A stretch of DNA of 63,273 bases from JAAZCI01 sp046462535 (GTDB taxonomy: Bacteria; Pseudomonadota; Gammaproteobacteria; Cardiobacteriales; Wohlfahrtiimonadaceae): the NCBI GenBank assembly GCA_046462535.1, contig JBKGVF010000001.1, positions 1 to 63,273 on the forward strand, given 5' to 3'. The notes beneath the pieces were generated by a model that ran no database searches, had not been told where the DNA came from, and was given only the letters and a program-made list of their open reading frames with translations. Numbering within the stretch: position 1 is the first letter of the stretch; each line of letters starts with the position of its first letter. Positions 35,997-44,564 of the stretch are shown in pieces. Made by a program: the position numbers and the translations under genes.

Positions 35997-36033
35997 AAGG
36001 GAAGGGGGGATGGAAAAGTCCTCCCTTTTTCTT
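35996..36033 (+). terminator. Terminator after ccoP
   Basis: AAAAGGGAAGG pairs with CCTCCCTTTT with one bulged A, and the T-run extends to 36030. It begins at the ccoP stop codon. Confidence 0.7.
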
Positions 36034-36100
36034 TAGCTCTTTAAAAAAATTTACAATTTGATAGATAAACTATCGTGATTAGAAAGTTAAGGTGAGAGTT

Positions 36101-37519
36101 GTGAGCACGCAAAATAATGGTGATACACTTTATCAAAAACGGGAACCAATTCATCCACGCAGTGTAAAAGGGAAATTTAGAACATTTAAATCAACTGTAT
36201 TACTACTAGCGTTTGGTGTCTTCTTCTTATTGCCATGGATTCCATGGGAGCGTCCGGGAAATATTCCAAATCAAGCGGTTCTATTTGATATTCCTAACCG
36301 AATCTACTACATCTTTAATCTCCCTGTTCATATTCAAAATATTATGTGGCTGGCGGGGGTATTAATCCTCTTTGCTTTAGCACTCTTTTTTGTGACGGCG
36401 GTATTAGGGCGGGTTTTTTGTGGTTATTTCTGTTTCCAAACCCTCTGGACTGATGCATTTATCTTTATCGAGAGTTGGATTCAAGGCAATCGGAATGCAC
36501 GATTACGTCTACAAGAATCGGAGTGGAATCGAGAGAAGATCATTAAAGTTGGTGGTACGTGGTTAGCTTGGTTTATTTTCGCCTTCTGGTCAGGCTTTAC
36601 TTTTACTGCCTATTGGACTTATGCGCCACAATTATTATTAGACTTTTTTGTAGGCAAGGCTCCTTTTGCCGCTTATGTGACGACAGCACTTTTAACCATT
36701 ACAACTTTTACTATGGCAGGGTTTGCGCGGGAGCAGGTCTGTACATTTATGTGCCCATATGCTCGCTTTCAGGGTGTAATGTTTGATGCTGATACTTTAA
36801 TCGTCTCCTATGATGTAAAACGTGGTGAGCGTGAGAAGGGGAGAGCTAAGCCTATGCGTGATCTTCGTGAGTATGAAGCACGTAAAGAGGCGGGTTATGG
36901 GGATTGTATTGATTGTAATCTCTGTGTTCAGGTCTGTCCTGCCGGAATCGATATCCGTGATGGAATCAATTATAAATGTATCACGTGTGGACTCTGTATT
37001 GATGCCTGTCATAATGTGATGTCGGGTATTAAATATCCTACTGGGCTTATCCGATATGACTCTGAGCGTGGTTTAGCTGGTGGGAAGACAAACTACTTCA
37101 GCCCCAGAAATATTGGATATGCTGTAGTTATGATTATCGTTACTACGATTCTGTTGTGGAGTGTATTCCACCGTGAAGTGAGCTCTATTGCTATTGAACA
37201 TGAGCGTCGTGGTGCCGTTGTTCAGTCGACTGGCTGGATTCAAAATGGATATGATATTAAGCTCAATAATAAATCGCTTAATCCACAACGATTTGAGATC
37301 ACTCTCGATGAAGATCCAGCTGAATATCAATTAAGAATGCGCCATAGTACAGTGGAATTACCCTCTGGCAGTAATGGAATCACGTTAGGTGCACGGGTAC
37401 AAAAAGCGCCACATGTGGAAACAGAAGGAACCATTACCTTTAAGATCACGGTTACAGATCAAATAACAGGAGAGGTAGTGGATGAAGAGTATATCTCTAC
37501 TCGATTTGATGATAAGTAA
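36101..37519 (+). CDS. ccoG: CcoG, iron-sulfur Cu(II) reductase for cbb3 assembly
   Basis: A 472-residue membrane protein with about five TM helices. Two ferredoxin-type clusters are present (CIDCNLCVQVCP and CITCGLCIDACH), together with conserved Cys residues in GRVFCGYFCFQ and QVCTFMCPYARFQ and a C-terminal Ig-like periplasmic domain. CcoG reduces Cu(II) to Cu(I) for delivery to CuB. I choose the GTG at 36101 because AAGG lies eight bases upstream; the frame begins at another GTG three codons earlier. It starts the assembly cluster and is followed by its own terminator. Confidence 0.95.
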   Translation: MSTQNNGDTLYQKREPIHPRSVKGKFRTFKSTVLLLAFGVFFLLPWIPWERPGNIPNQAVLFDIPNRIYYIFNLPVHIQNIMWLAGVLILFALALFFVTAVLGRVFCGYFCFQTLWTDAFIFIESWIQGNRNARLRLQESEWNREKIIKVGGTWLAWFIFAFWSGFTFTAYWTYAPQLLLDFFVGKAPFAAYVTTALLTITTFTMAGFAREQVCTFMCPYARFQGVMFDADTLIVSYDVKRGEREKGRAKPMRDLREYEARKEAGYGDCIDCNLCVQVCPAGIDIRDGINYKCITCGLCIDACHNVMSGIKYPTGLIRYDSERGLAGGKTNYFSPRNIGYAVVMIIVTTILLWSVFHREVSSIAIEHERRGAVVQSTGWIQNGYDIKLNNKSLNPQRFEITLDEDPAEYQLRMRHSTVELPSGSNGITLGARVQKAPHVETEGTITFKITVTDQITGEVVDEEYISTRFDDK

Positions 37520-37552
37520 GCATAAAATCGGTAGTAAACTCATGTAGAATAG

Positions 37553-37586
37553 AGTAGGAATACTATTAGGTATTCCTACTTTTTTC
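37553..37586 (+). terminator. Terminator after ccoG
   Basis: AGTAGGAATAC (37553-37563) pairs with GTATTCCTACT (37570-37580), loop 6 nt, then TTTTTT. Confidence 0.92.
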
Positions 37587-37640
37587 TAAACTCAATTAAT
37601 AATATCTCACTTGAGATCTCAATAGGATGGTGTTGATTAT

Positions 37641-38486
37641 ATGGATGCTCTAATTGTAATGTCGATAGGCGTCGTAGTTGTCTTTCTTTTATGTCTATTC
37701 TTAAATAGGGTTATAAAATTTTCACCTGCGCAAGCGGCGAGTATCGTATCGCTAATCTGTTTGGCCGTGATTATCCCATACTCTATCGCTTTCTGGCCCG
37801 GAGGGGACAAATTTGCGCTCTATATCAGTAGCGCACTAATTACAACATATGCCTATTACCTAATTGGTAGTGGGGGTATTAAAGCTTTAAGTGGTGATGG
37901 TGGGCGTAAGATACATTGGGCACCTATTGCTATTTTAGGCTTTTTTCTATTTTTGATGATTGTAGATGGCTCTTTCGTTGTAATGGCAGAGCGTGGGTTA
38001 AGTTATAAGCGAGTGAAAGAGGATGGGCATGTAATTGATGTTAATACCCGTTTCCCAGGAGAAGTTCCCAATGCATATCATAAGAAAGAGGCTTACTACA
38101 ATGAGTATCAAGATCGTTTAGCAGAGCAACAGCTAAGAGGGTGGAAGGTTAAATTTGGATTTGATCGTAAGGCCCATCAGCATCAAGAAAACTTTTTTAT
38201 GGTTCAAGTCTTAGATAAGAAGAATCAGCCACTTGAGGACGCTCAAGTGGTCGCCCATTTTACCCGCTCTGCAGAGCAAGAGTTAAATAAGCTTTTAGAG
38301 TTACAGATGACAGCCCCAGGTCTATATGAGGTACCGATAACGTTTGAGCGAAGAGGACCTTGGAATTTAGAGTTAGAGATTACCAAGGGGGATGATCGTC
38401 ACGAAATTGTCGGTTCAACTCATGTTGAGTGCCCTGTGGGTGAGGATTGCTACAAGCCAGAAACACGGAAAAAGAGACGAGGTTAA
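37641..38486 (+). CDS. ccoH: FixH/CcoH assembly protein with N-terminal membrane extension
   Basis: A 281-residue protein. The C-terminal 170 residues are FixH-like: one TM (WAPIAILGFFLFLMIVDGSF), then a periplasmic beta-rich domain with AYHKKEAYYNEY, GWKVKF and PGLYEVPITFERRGPWNLELE. The family is needed for cbb3 maturation. The first 90 residues add about three extra TM helices (1-21, 33-49, 57-78), so the protein is much longer than a typical FixH (about 165). It lies between ccoG and ccoI as expected. The function of the extension is unknown. Confidence 0.85.
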   Translation: MDALIVMSIGVVVVFLLCLFLNRVIKFSPAQAASIVSLICLAVIIPYSIAFWPGGDKFALYISSALITTYAYYLIGSGGIKALSGDGGRKIHWAPIAILGFFLFLMIVDGSFVVMAERGLSYKRVKEDGHVIDVNTRFPGEVPNAYHKKEAYYNEYQDRLAEQQLRGWKVKFGFDRKAHQHQENFFMVQVLDKKNQPLEDAQVVAHFTRSAEQELNKLLELQMTAPGLYEVPITFERRGPWNLELEITKGDDRHEIVGSTHVECPVGEDCYKPETRKKRRG

Positions 38487-38492
38487 TAATCG

Positions 38493-40955
38493 ATGGGTGA
38501 GAGTAAAATAGTTCACTGCTACCACTGTGATCAAGAGATGAGGGGGCATGTCCCTTTCTATGCAACAATTGATGGGAAAGAGCAACCTATGTGTTGCGCC
38601 GGATGTAAAGCCGTGGCAGAAATGATTGTCAACTCGGGCTTTACGAAATATTATGATCATCGTGAAGCTTGTGCAATTCGTCCAGATTCGATTGGTGAAA
38701 TTATTCCCGAAGAATTGCGACAAGAGATGCATTTTTACGATCACCCAGATATTGCTCGACAGTTTGTTACCCAAAAGAGTGAGACGGAATATGAGGCATA
38801 CTTAATTGTCGATAATATAGTCTGTGCCGCCTGTGTCTGGCTATTAGAGCAAGCGATTAATCGTGTTCCTGGAGTTCATCGTTTTGATGTTAACTATACA
38901 ACGCATCGAGCTCATCTTAGTTTTAACCCACAAGAGATCAATATCTCTGAGATCTTATTGGAGGTGGTGCGCTTAGGTTATAAGGCAACCCCATTTGATG
39001 AGCAAGAACAGCAGCGACAACTTAAAGAGGAGTGGCGCTCGTTACTTAAAGCGTTTGGTGTTGCGGCACTCTTCTCTATGCAGGTGATGACGCTTACTGT
39101 TGCTCTCTACTTTGGTGCTGCAGAAGGATCGGAGATGAGTGATTTCTCAAAGCAGGCACTACGTTGGGCAAGTCTTGTTGCGACAATACCCTGTGTCACC
39201 TACTCAAGTTGGGTCTTCTATAAGTCCGCTTATTATGATCTTAAAAATAAGCGTTTGAGCATGAATGTGAACGTTTCGTTAGCACTGATTTTTGGTACAT
39301 TATGGAGTGCATGGAATACAGTATTTGGAATCGGTGAGACTTATTATGAGTCGGTCTCTATGTTTGCATTTTTACTATTAGGGGCTCGAGTACTGGAGAC
39401 AAATTCACGACATAAGGCACTCTTAATCTCAGACCATATCTTAAAGCTGACCCCAAATTTAGCAGAGCGGATTAATCCAGATGGGTCAACAGAGCATGTT
39501 GCCACCAACAAGGTTAATATTGGGGATAAGTTATTAATTCGTCCCGGAGAGAGTATTCCACTCGATGGCATTCTATTAGATGAGATTGCTATGGTGGATG
39601 AGTCACTATTGACCGGTGAGAGTCTCCCCATTGAGAAGCATAAAGGGGATCAGCTAATAGGAGGATCGGTAAACTATGAGCAGGCATTAACGATAGAGGT
39701 GACTAATATCGGTGCGGATACCGTTCTATCACAGATGTCTCGCTTGATCGATCGATCAATGAGTGAAAAGCCGCGAATAGCAATGTTAGCGGATATTATC
39801 TCTACCTGGTTTGTGCTCGGATTAATTGTGGCTTGTCTTGGTACTTTTGCTGTTTGGTATTATATTGCTGATCCCACACAAGCCTTTGCAGTAACGTTAG
39901 CAGTTTTAGTCGTTTCTTGTCCATGTGCCTTAGCATTAGCTACACCATCAGCATTGAGCATTGGTAATCAAGCGATTATTGAGAAGGGGCTCATAGCAAC
40001 TCGTGCTGGTGCATTAGAGACATTGGGGAAAATTACCGATATTGTTTTTGATAAAACAGGCACCTTAACCGAAGGGAAGTTAACGGTTAATCGAGTAGAG
40101 CTCTTTAATCCTGATATAACTGAAGAGCAGGTAAAAAAAATTGCTGTGTCACTTGAAGCAACCTCAAGTCATCCTATAGCACATGGCTTTCAGCAGCTAG
40201 GATATGAAGAATCGATTGAGTCTTATCCTGTCGAGAATTTAGAAAATATTGTTGGTAAAGGGGTGAAAGGGGTTATTGATGGGGTTGAGTATCGTATCGG
40301 TCGCTTAGATTGGTTTCCTAATAGTGAGTATGAGGCTGTTATAGATGATAACCTTTGGATTGGATTAGGGGTAGGAGATAAGCTTTATGCTGCATTTTCT
40401 CTACATGATCGATTAAAGAGTGATGCTGAAGAGGTGGTGAATCGTTTAAAAGCTGAGAACTATAATCTCCATATCTTAAGTGGTGATCGAAGTGAGACCG
40501 TGGCCAAATTTAATGAGAAATTAGAGATACCTGTCGCTAAGGGGGATCTCTCGCCTGAAGATAAATTAGCTTATGTTGAACAATTACAAGCTAATGGCGC
40601 TATTGTCTCTATGCTTGGTGATGGGATTAATGATGGACCCGTTTTAGGTAAGGCGGATGTCTCTATTGCTATTGGGCAAGGAGCACTGATCGCACAGTCG
40701 ACGGCTGATATGATTTTAATGAAAGATCAGAAATTGAAACCACTTGTAGAAGGAATTACACTGGCAAAGCGGACCGATCGCATTATTGTTCAAAACTTAA
40801 CTTGGGCTTTAGCGTATAATATTATTGCGATTCCCGTTGCTATGCTAGGTTATCTAGAACCATGGATGGCTGCGTTGGGAATGAGTTTAAGCTCGGTCTT
40901 AGTGGTGGTGAACACCGTAAGAATCCGAGATCATAGAGAAGAGAAGGAGCGCTAA
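38493..40955 (+). CDS. ccoI: CcoI-type copper P1B-ATPase
   Basis: An 820-residue heavy-metal ATPase. An N-terminal YHCDQEM...CCAGCKAV metal-binding segment and an HMA domain with CAACVWLLEQ precede eight TM helices. The transport motif is SCPCALALATPSAL; the phosphorylated Asp is in DKTGTLTEGKL; SSHPIAHG is the HP motif and GDGINDGPVLGKADVSIAIG the hinge. It exports Cu(I) to the periplasm for CuB insertion into cbb3, not for detoxification, judging by the N-terminal type and the cco context. ccoS follows directly after the stop (TAAATG). Confidence 0.97.
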   Translation: MGESKIVHCYHCDQEMRGHVPFYATIDGKEQPMCCAGCKAVAEMIVNSGFTKYYDHREACAIRPDSIGEIIPEELRQEMHFYDHPDIARQFVTQKSETEYEAYLIVDNIVCAACVWLLEQAINRVPGVHRFDVNYTTHRAHLSFNPQEINISEILLEVVRLGYKATPFDEQEQQRQLKEEWRSLLKAFGVAALFSMQVMTLTVALYFGAAEGSEMSDFSKQALRWASLVATIPCVTYSSWVFYKSAYYDLKNKRLSMNVNVSLALIFGTLWSAWNTVFGIGETYYESVSMFAFLLLGARVLETNSRHKALLISDHILKLTPNLAERINPDGSTEHVATNKVNIGDKLLIRPGESIPLDGILLDEIAMVDESLLTGESLPIEKHKGDQLIGGSVNYEQALTIEVTNIGADTVLSQMSRLIDRSMSEKPRIAMLADIISTWFVLGLIVACLGTFAVWYYIADPTQAFAVTLAVLVVSCPCALALATPSALSIGNQAIIEKGLIATRAGALETLGKITDIVFDKTGTLTEGKLTVNRVELFNPDITEEQVKKIAVSLEATSSHPIAHGFQQLGYEESIESYPVENLENIVGKGVKGVIDGVEYRIGRLDWFPNSEYEAVIDDNLWIGLGVGDKLYAAFSLHDRLKSDAEEVVNRLKAENYNLHILSGDRSETVAKFNEKLEIPVAKGDLSPEDKLAYVEQLQANGAIVSMLGDGINDGPVLGKADVSIAIGQGALIAQSTADMILMKDQKLKPLVEGITLAKRTDRIIVQNLTWALAYNIIAIPVAMLGYLEPWMAALGMSLSSVLVVVNTVRIRDHREEKER

Positions 40956-41192
40956 ATGAATGTATTATTATTTTTACTCCCGTTAACGGGATTCTCCCTG
41001 ATATTAATCGTTGGTGCTTTTTTATGGGCAGTGCGAGCCAATCAATTTGATGATTTAGATAGTCCTGCTTATCGTATTCTCTATGATGAAGATATAGTTC
41101 CTTTAGAGAAAGAGGATGAAGAGAAGCTTGATAGTAAGCAGATCTCCGATACTGGAGAAGAGTTGAAGAATAGTGAAGAGAAAGAGAGTTAA
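40956..41192 (+). CDS. ccoS: cbb3 oxidase maturation protein CcoS
   Basis: A 78-residue protein with one TM helix (about 12-29) followed by the CcoS signature FLWAVRANQFDDLDSPAYRILYDED and an acidic tail longer than usual. CcoS is required for insertion of heme and copper into CcoN. The start codon directly follows the ccoI stop, so translation is coupled. Confidence 0.93.
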   Translation: MNVLLFLLPLTGFSLILIVGAFLWAVRANQFDDLDSPAYRILYDEDIVPLEKEDEEKLDSKQISDTGEELKNSEEKES

Positions 41193-41195
41193 TTG

Positions 41196-41483
41196 ATGAA
41201 AGTAAGTAATGAGACGTTACAGCGATTATCCTCTTTAGCTCAAATAAAGATTGAAGCTAAGGAGTATGATGAATTCACCAGACGCTTAACTAAGATGACT
41301 GATGCTATAGATCGGATTAAAGAGGTAGATACATCGAACATTGAGCCGCTATGCAATCCGTTTGACTCGATACAACGTCTTCGGGATGATGTTGTGACAG
41401 AAGTAGATCAGCGAGAGAAGTATCAGCAGATGACAGAGCATACCGAAAAGGGGCTCTATCTCGTTCCACAGGTTATCGAATAA
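41196..41483 (+). CDS. gatC: Asp/Glu-tRNA amidotransferase subunit C
   Basis: A 95-residue subunit of the GatCAB transamidase, which amidates Glu-tRNA-Gln and/or Asp-tRNA-Asn. It has the typical LSSLAQIKIEAKEYDEFTRRL N-terminal helices and LRDDVV near the end. It begins 3 bp after ccoS (TAATTGATG) and is 9 bp from gatA. A TTG one codon upstream is less likely. Confidence 0.94.
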   Translation: MKVSNETLQRLSSLAQIKIEAKEYDEFTRRLTKMTDAIDRIKEVDTSNIEPLCNPFDSIQRLRDDVVTEVDQREKYQQMTEHTEKGLYLVPQVIE

Positions 41484-41492
41484 AGAGAGATT

Positions 41493-42938
41493 ATGAATAG
41501 AGAATCCATTACTCAAATAAGAGAAAAATTAGATAATAGAGAGATTTCTAGCTTTGAACTCTTCGAATACTTTAAAGAGCGTATAGAGAAATATGATAAA
41601 GAGTTAAATAGCTTTATCACTACTGATTTTGAAAAAGCCGAAGCAGCAGCTAAAGCGGCAGATGAGTTAATAGCAAAAGGGGAGCAGAAGAGCCTAACAG
41701 GAATTCCTATAGCACATAAAGATCTCTTGTGTACTGAGGGCTTACTCACAACCGCAGCATCACAAATGTTAAGCAACTTTATTCCTCCCTATAATGCAAC
41801 CGTTGTTGATAAGATGGCTCAATTAGGGGCGGTCTCCTTAGGGAAACTCAACTTAGATGAGTTTGCTATGGGCTCGACAGGAGAGACAAGCTATTATGGA
41901 GTGAGTAGGAATCCTTGGAATAAAGGGCATGTTGCTGGAGGATCATCAAGTGGCTCCGCAACTGCAGTGAGTGCAGGGTTAGTATTAGGAGCAACGGCTT
42001 CAGATACAGGAGGATCGATCCGTCAGCCGGCTAGTTTTTGTGGAATTACAGGGCTAAAACCTACATATGGGCGTATCTCTCGACATGGTGCAATTGCATT
42101 TGCCTCCTCATTAGATCAGGTAGGGGTAATGGCACGTAGTGCAGAAGATTGTGCACTACTCTATCAAGCGATTGCTGGCTTTGATGAGAAAGACCCTACA
42201 TCTATGGAGCAGCCGGTTATCTCTCCTAAGTTAGATCAGTATCGACTCGATGGAGTAAAGATAGGAGTTCCGAAAGAGTTTTTCGATGATTCGATTGATA
42301 CTGAAGTGGCTAATAGAGTAGAGGAGGCGCTGAAGCTTTACCAATCAATGGGGGCTGAGCTAGTTGAAGTCTCATTTAAATATCATAATCTCATTACTCC
42401 CATCTATTATGTTATCGCTACGGCAGAAGCTTCCAGTAATCTCGCTCGTTATGATGGGGTTCGTTATGGTTATCGTTGTAAAGATCCTAAAGATTTAGAA
42501 GATCTCTATATGCGTACCCGTGGAGAAGCTTTTGGGGCAGAAGTTAAGAGCAGGATTCTGTTAGGAACGTATGCCTTAACTGAAGAGCATTATGAAGATT
42601 ACTATCGACAGGCGCAGAGAATTCGCCGTTTAGTATCTCAAGAGTATAGAGAGATCTTATCGAGCGTTGATTTTATTGCAGGACCCTCCGTTCCTACTAC
42701 TGCCTTTAAGGTGGGGCAGGATATGACAGGTATTGAAAATTCTCTCTTTGACGCAAATCTAATTGGAGCAAACTTAGCAGGGCTTCCTGCCTTAAGTCAT
42801 CCTGCAGGATTTGTAAATGATCTGCCGGTTGGGTTACAGCTCATTGGGCGCCCTTTTGATGAAGCAACGATTCTTGCAGCAGCTCATCGTTATCAGCAAG
42901 AGTCCGATTGGCACCAGCAGTTACCCCCTATTGTTTAA
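41493..42938 (+). CDS. gatA: Asp/Glu-tRNA amidotransferase subunit A
   Basis: A 481-residue amidase-signature protein that releases ammonia from glutamine or asparagine. The catalytic triad is visible: Lys in IPIAHKDLLCTEG (about 76), and the two serines in AGGSSSGSATAVSAG and TASDTGGSIRQPASFCG. It is the middle gene of gatCAB. The presence of the complex means at least one of Asn-tRNA or Gln-tRNA is made indirectly. Confidence 0.97.
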   Translation: MNRESITQIREKLDNREISSFELFEYFKERIEKYDKELNSFITTDFEKAEAAAKAADELIAKGEQKSLTGIPIAHKDLLCTEGLLTTAASQMLSNFIPPYNATVVDKMAQLGAVSLGKLNLDEFAMGSTGETSYYGVSRNPWNKGHVAGGSSSGSATAVSAGLVLGATASDTGGSIRQPASFCGITGLKPTYGRISRHGAIAFASSLDQVGVMARSAEDCALLYQAIAGFDEKDPTSMEQPVISPKLDQYRLDGVKIGVPKEFFDDSIDTEVANRVEEALKLYQSMGAELVEVSFKYHNLITPIYYVIATAEASSNLARYDGVRYGYRCKDPKDLEDLYMRTRGEAFGAEVKSRILLGTYALTEEHYEDYYRQAQRIRRLVSQEYREILSSVDFIAGPSVPTTAFKVGQDMTGIENSLFDANLIGANLAGLPALSHPAGFVNDLPVGLQLIGRPFDEATILAAAHRYQQESDWHQQLPPIV

Positions 42939-42983
42939 AGTCATCTACAAAGAAGCGATCAAAACTAGAAGAAGGATTAATTT

Positions 42984-44408
42984 ATGAGTTGGGAAGTTGT
43001 TATCGGTCTTGAGGTTCATGCTCAATTAACCACACAATCCAAAATATTTTCAGGCTCGAGTACTGCTTTTGGTCATGAGCCTAACACACAGGCAAGCTTA
43101 ATTGATCTAGCAATGCCCGGGACGTTACCGAGTGTTAATAAGGCGGTGTTTGAAAAAGCTATACTCTTTGGGCTGGCCACTAACTCAAAGATAGAGCGGA
43201 AGACAATTTTTGAGCGAAAGCACTACTTTTATCCCGATTCTCCTAAAGGCTACCAAACGAGCCAAATGGATCGACCTATTGTGTATGATGGTTATTTAGA
43301 GATTGAGGGAGATGAGGGGCAAAAAAAGATTCGAATTAATCGTGCACATTTAGAGGAAGATGCTGGTAGCTCTCGCCATGAAGACTTTATTGGTATGACG
43401 GGAATTGATCTTAACCGGGCAGGGACCCCTCTTTTAGAGATTGTAACTGAGCCTGATTTAAGTTCTGCAGCAGAGGCTATTGCCTACTTAAGAAAGCTAC
43501 ACACGTTAGTAACTTGGCTGGGAATCTGCGATGGAAATATGCAAGAAGGCTCATTCCGTTGTGATGCTAATGTCTCGGTTAATCGTCCTGGTGAAGGGTT
43601 GGGGACACGTACAGAGTTGAAAAATATCAATTCTTTTCGTTTTGTTGAGCAAGCCATCAATTATGAGGTAGCAAGGCAGATTAAGTTACTTGAGGCGGGG
43701 GAAACGATTACACAAGAGACTCGTCTTTATGATTCTGACAAAAATGAAACTCGCTCGATGAGGACTAAAGAGGAGGCTAATGATTATCGTTATTTCCATG
43801 ACCCCGATCTGCTCCCCATTATTATTGAGGAGGAGTTAATTGAATCGGTACGCAAACAGTTACCGATGATGCCTGAAGCATTGGCGGAAAAGTATGTTAA
43901 TGAGTATAAAATTTCTCAATATAATGCTGATACACTGACACAGTCGCGGGCAATGACTGACTATTTTGAGGCATTAATCATGGCTAAAGCTGAGCCACAG
44001 ATTGCTTCGAACTGGCTATTAGGTGATGTATCTGCCTATCTTAATGAAAAAGAGATATCGATCGAACAGTTTCCAATAGAACCGAAACGGTTGGCAAAGC
44101 TCCTCAAGCGTATTACTGATAAGACGATCTCCAATAATATTGGGCGTAAGGTCTTCAGTATAATGATCGATAATGATTTAAGTGCTGATGAAATTATTGA
44201 AAAAGAGGGGTTAAAGCAGGTAACTGATACGGGTGCTATTGAAGCATGGGTTGATGAAGTTTTAGCTAATAACCCTAAGCAGGTGGAGCAGTATAAGGGG
44301 GGACAGACCCGAATTTTAGGATATTTTGTCGGTCAAGTGATGAAGTTAAGTCGTGGTAAAGCAGATCCTGCTACTATCAATCAGATGATTACTGAAAAAT
44401 TAAAGTAA
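42984..44408 (+). CDS. gatB: Asp/Glu-tRNA amidotransferase subunit B
   Basis: A 474-residue subunit that binds the misacylated tRNA and activates its carboxyl with ATP. The cradle-domain signature EVVIGLEVHAQLTTQSKIFSG, the KHYFYPDSPKGYQ segment, HLEEDAGSSRH and DLNRAGTPLLEIVTEPD are present. The C-terminal YqeY-like helical tail (from about 400) binds tRNA. It is followed by a terminator, the end of the cco-gat stretch. Confidence 0.97.
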   Translation: MSWEVVIGLEVHAQLTTQSKIFSGSSTAFGHEPNTQASLIDLAMPGTLPSVNKAVFEKAILFGLATNSKIERKTIFERKHYFYPDSPKGYQTSQMDRPIVYDGYLEIEGDEGQKKIRINRAHLEEDAGSSRHEDFIGMTGIDLNRAGTPLLEIVTEPDLSSAAEAIAYLRKLHTLVTWLGICDGNMQEGSFRCDANVSVNRPGEGLGTRTELKNINSFRFVEQAINYEVARQIKLLEAGETITQETRLYDSDKNETRSMRTKEEANDYRYFHDPDLLPIIIEEELIESVRKQLPMMPEALAEKYVNEYKISQYNADTLTQSRAMTDYFEALIMAKAEPQIASNWLLGDVSAYLNEKEISIEQFPIEPKRLAKLLKRITDKTISNNIGRKVFSIMIDNDLSADEIIEKEGLKQVTDTGAIEAWVDEVLANNPKQVEQYKGGQTRILGYFVGQVMKLSRGKADPATINQMITEKLK

Positions 44409-44434
44409 GTAATAATTATATCGCTTGAAATGAG

Positions 44435-44469
44435 AGAGATCTATCTATGAAGGTTAGATCTCTTTTTTT
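44435..44469 (+). terminator. Terminator after gatB
   Basis: AGAGATCTA (44435-44443) pairs with TAGATCTCT (44455-44463), followed by seven T. Confidence 0.9.
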
Positions 44470-44472
44470 CTG

Positions 44473-44503
44473 CTCTTGAAATATTATGAAGTAGCCCCAT
44501 TAT
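44473..44503 (+). promoter_or_regulatory. Sigma32 heat-shock promoter of htpG
   Basis: CTCTTGAAA (44473-44481), 13 nt, CCCCATTAT (44495-44503). This is an almost perfect sigma32 promoter, about 60 bp before htpG and just behind the gatB terminator. Confidence 0.9.
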
Positions 44504-44564
44504 CCACTTCGTATCCGGTTATTGATCATTTTTAAATAATCAAGATAGATAAGGAGTCCTGATT

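Noticed and set aside
37611..37622. TTGAGATCTCAA palindrome before ccoH as a second FNR box
   Set aside because: The half-sites are four bases apart instead of six as in TTGAT-N4-ATCAA; it is a 12-bp palindrome that could arise by chance.
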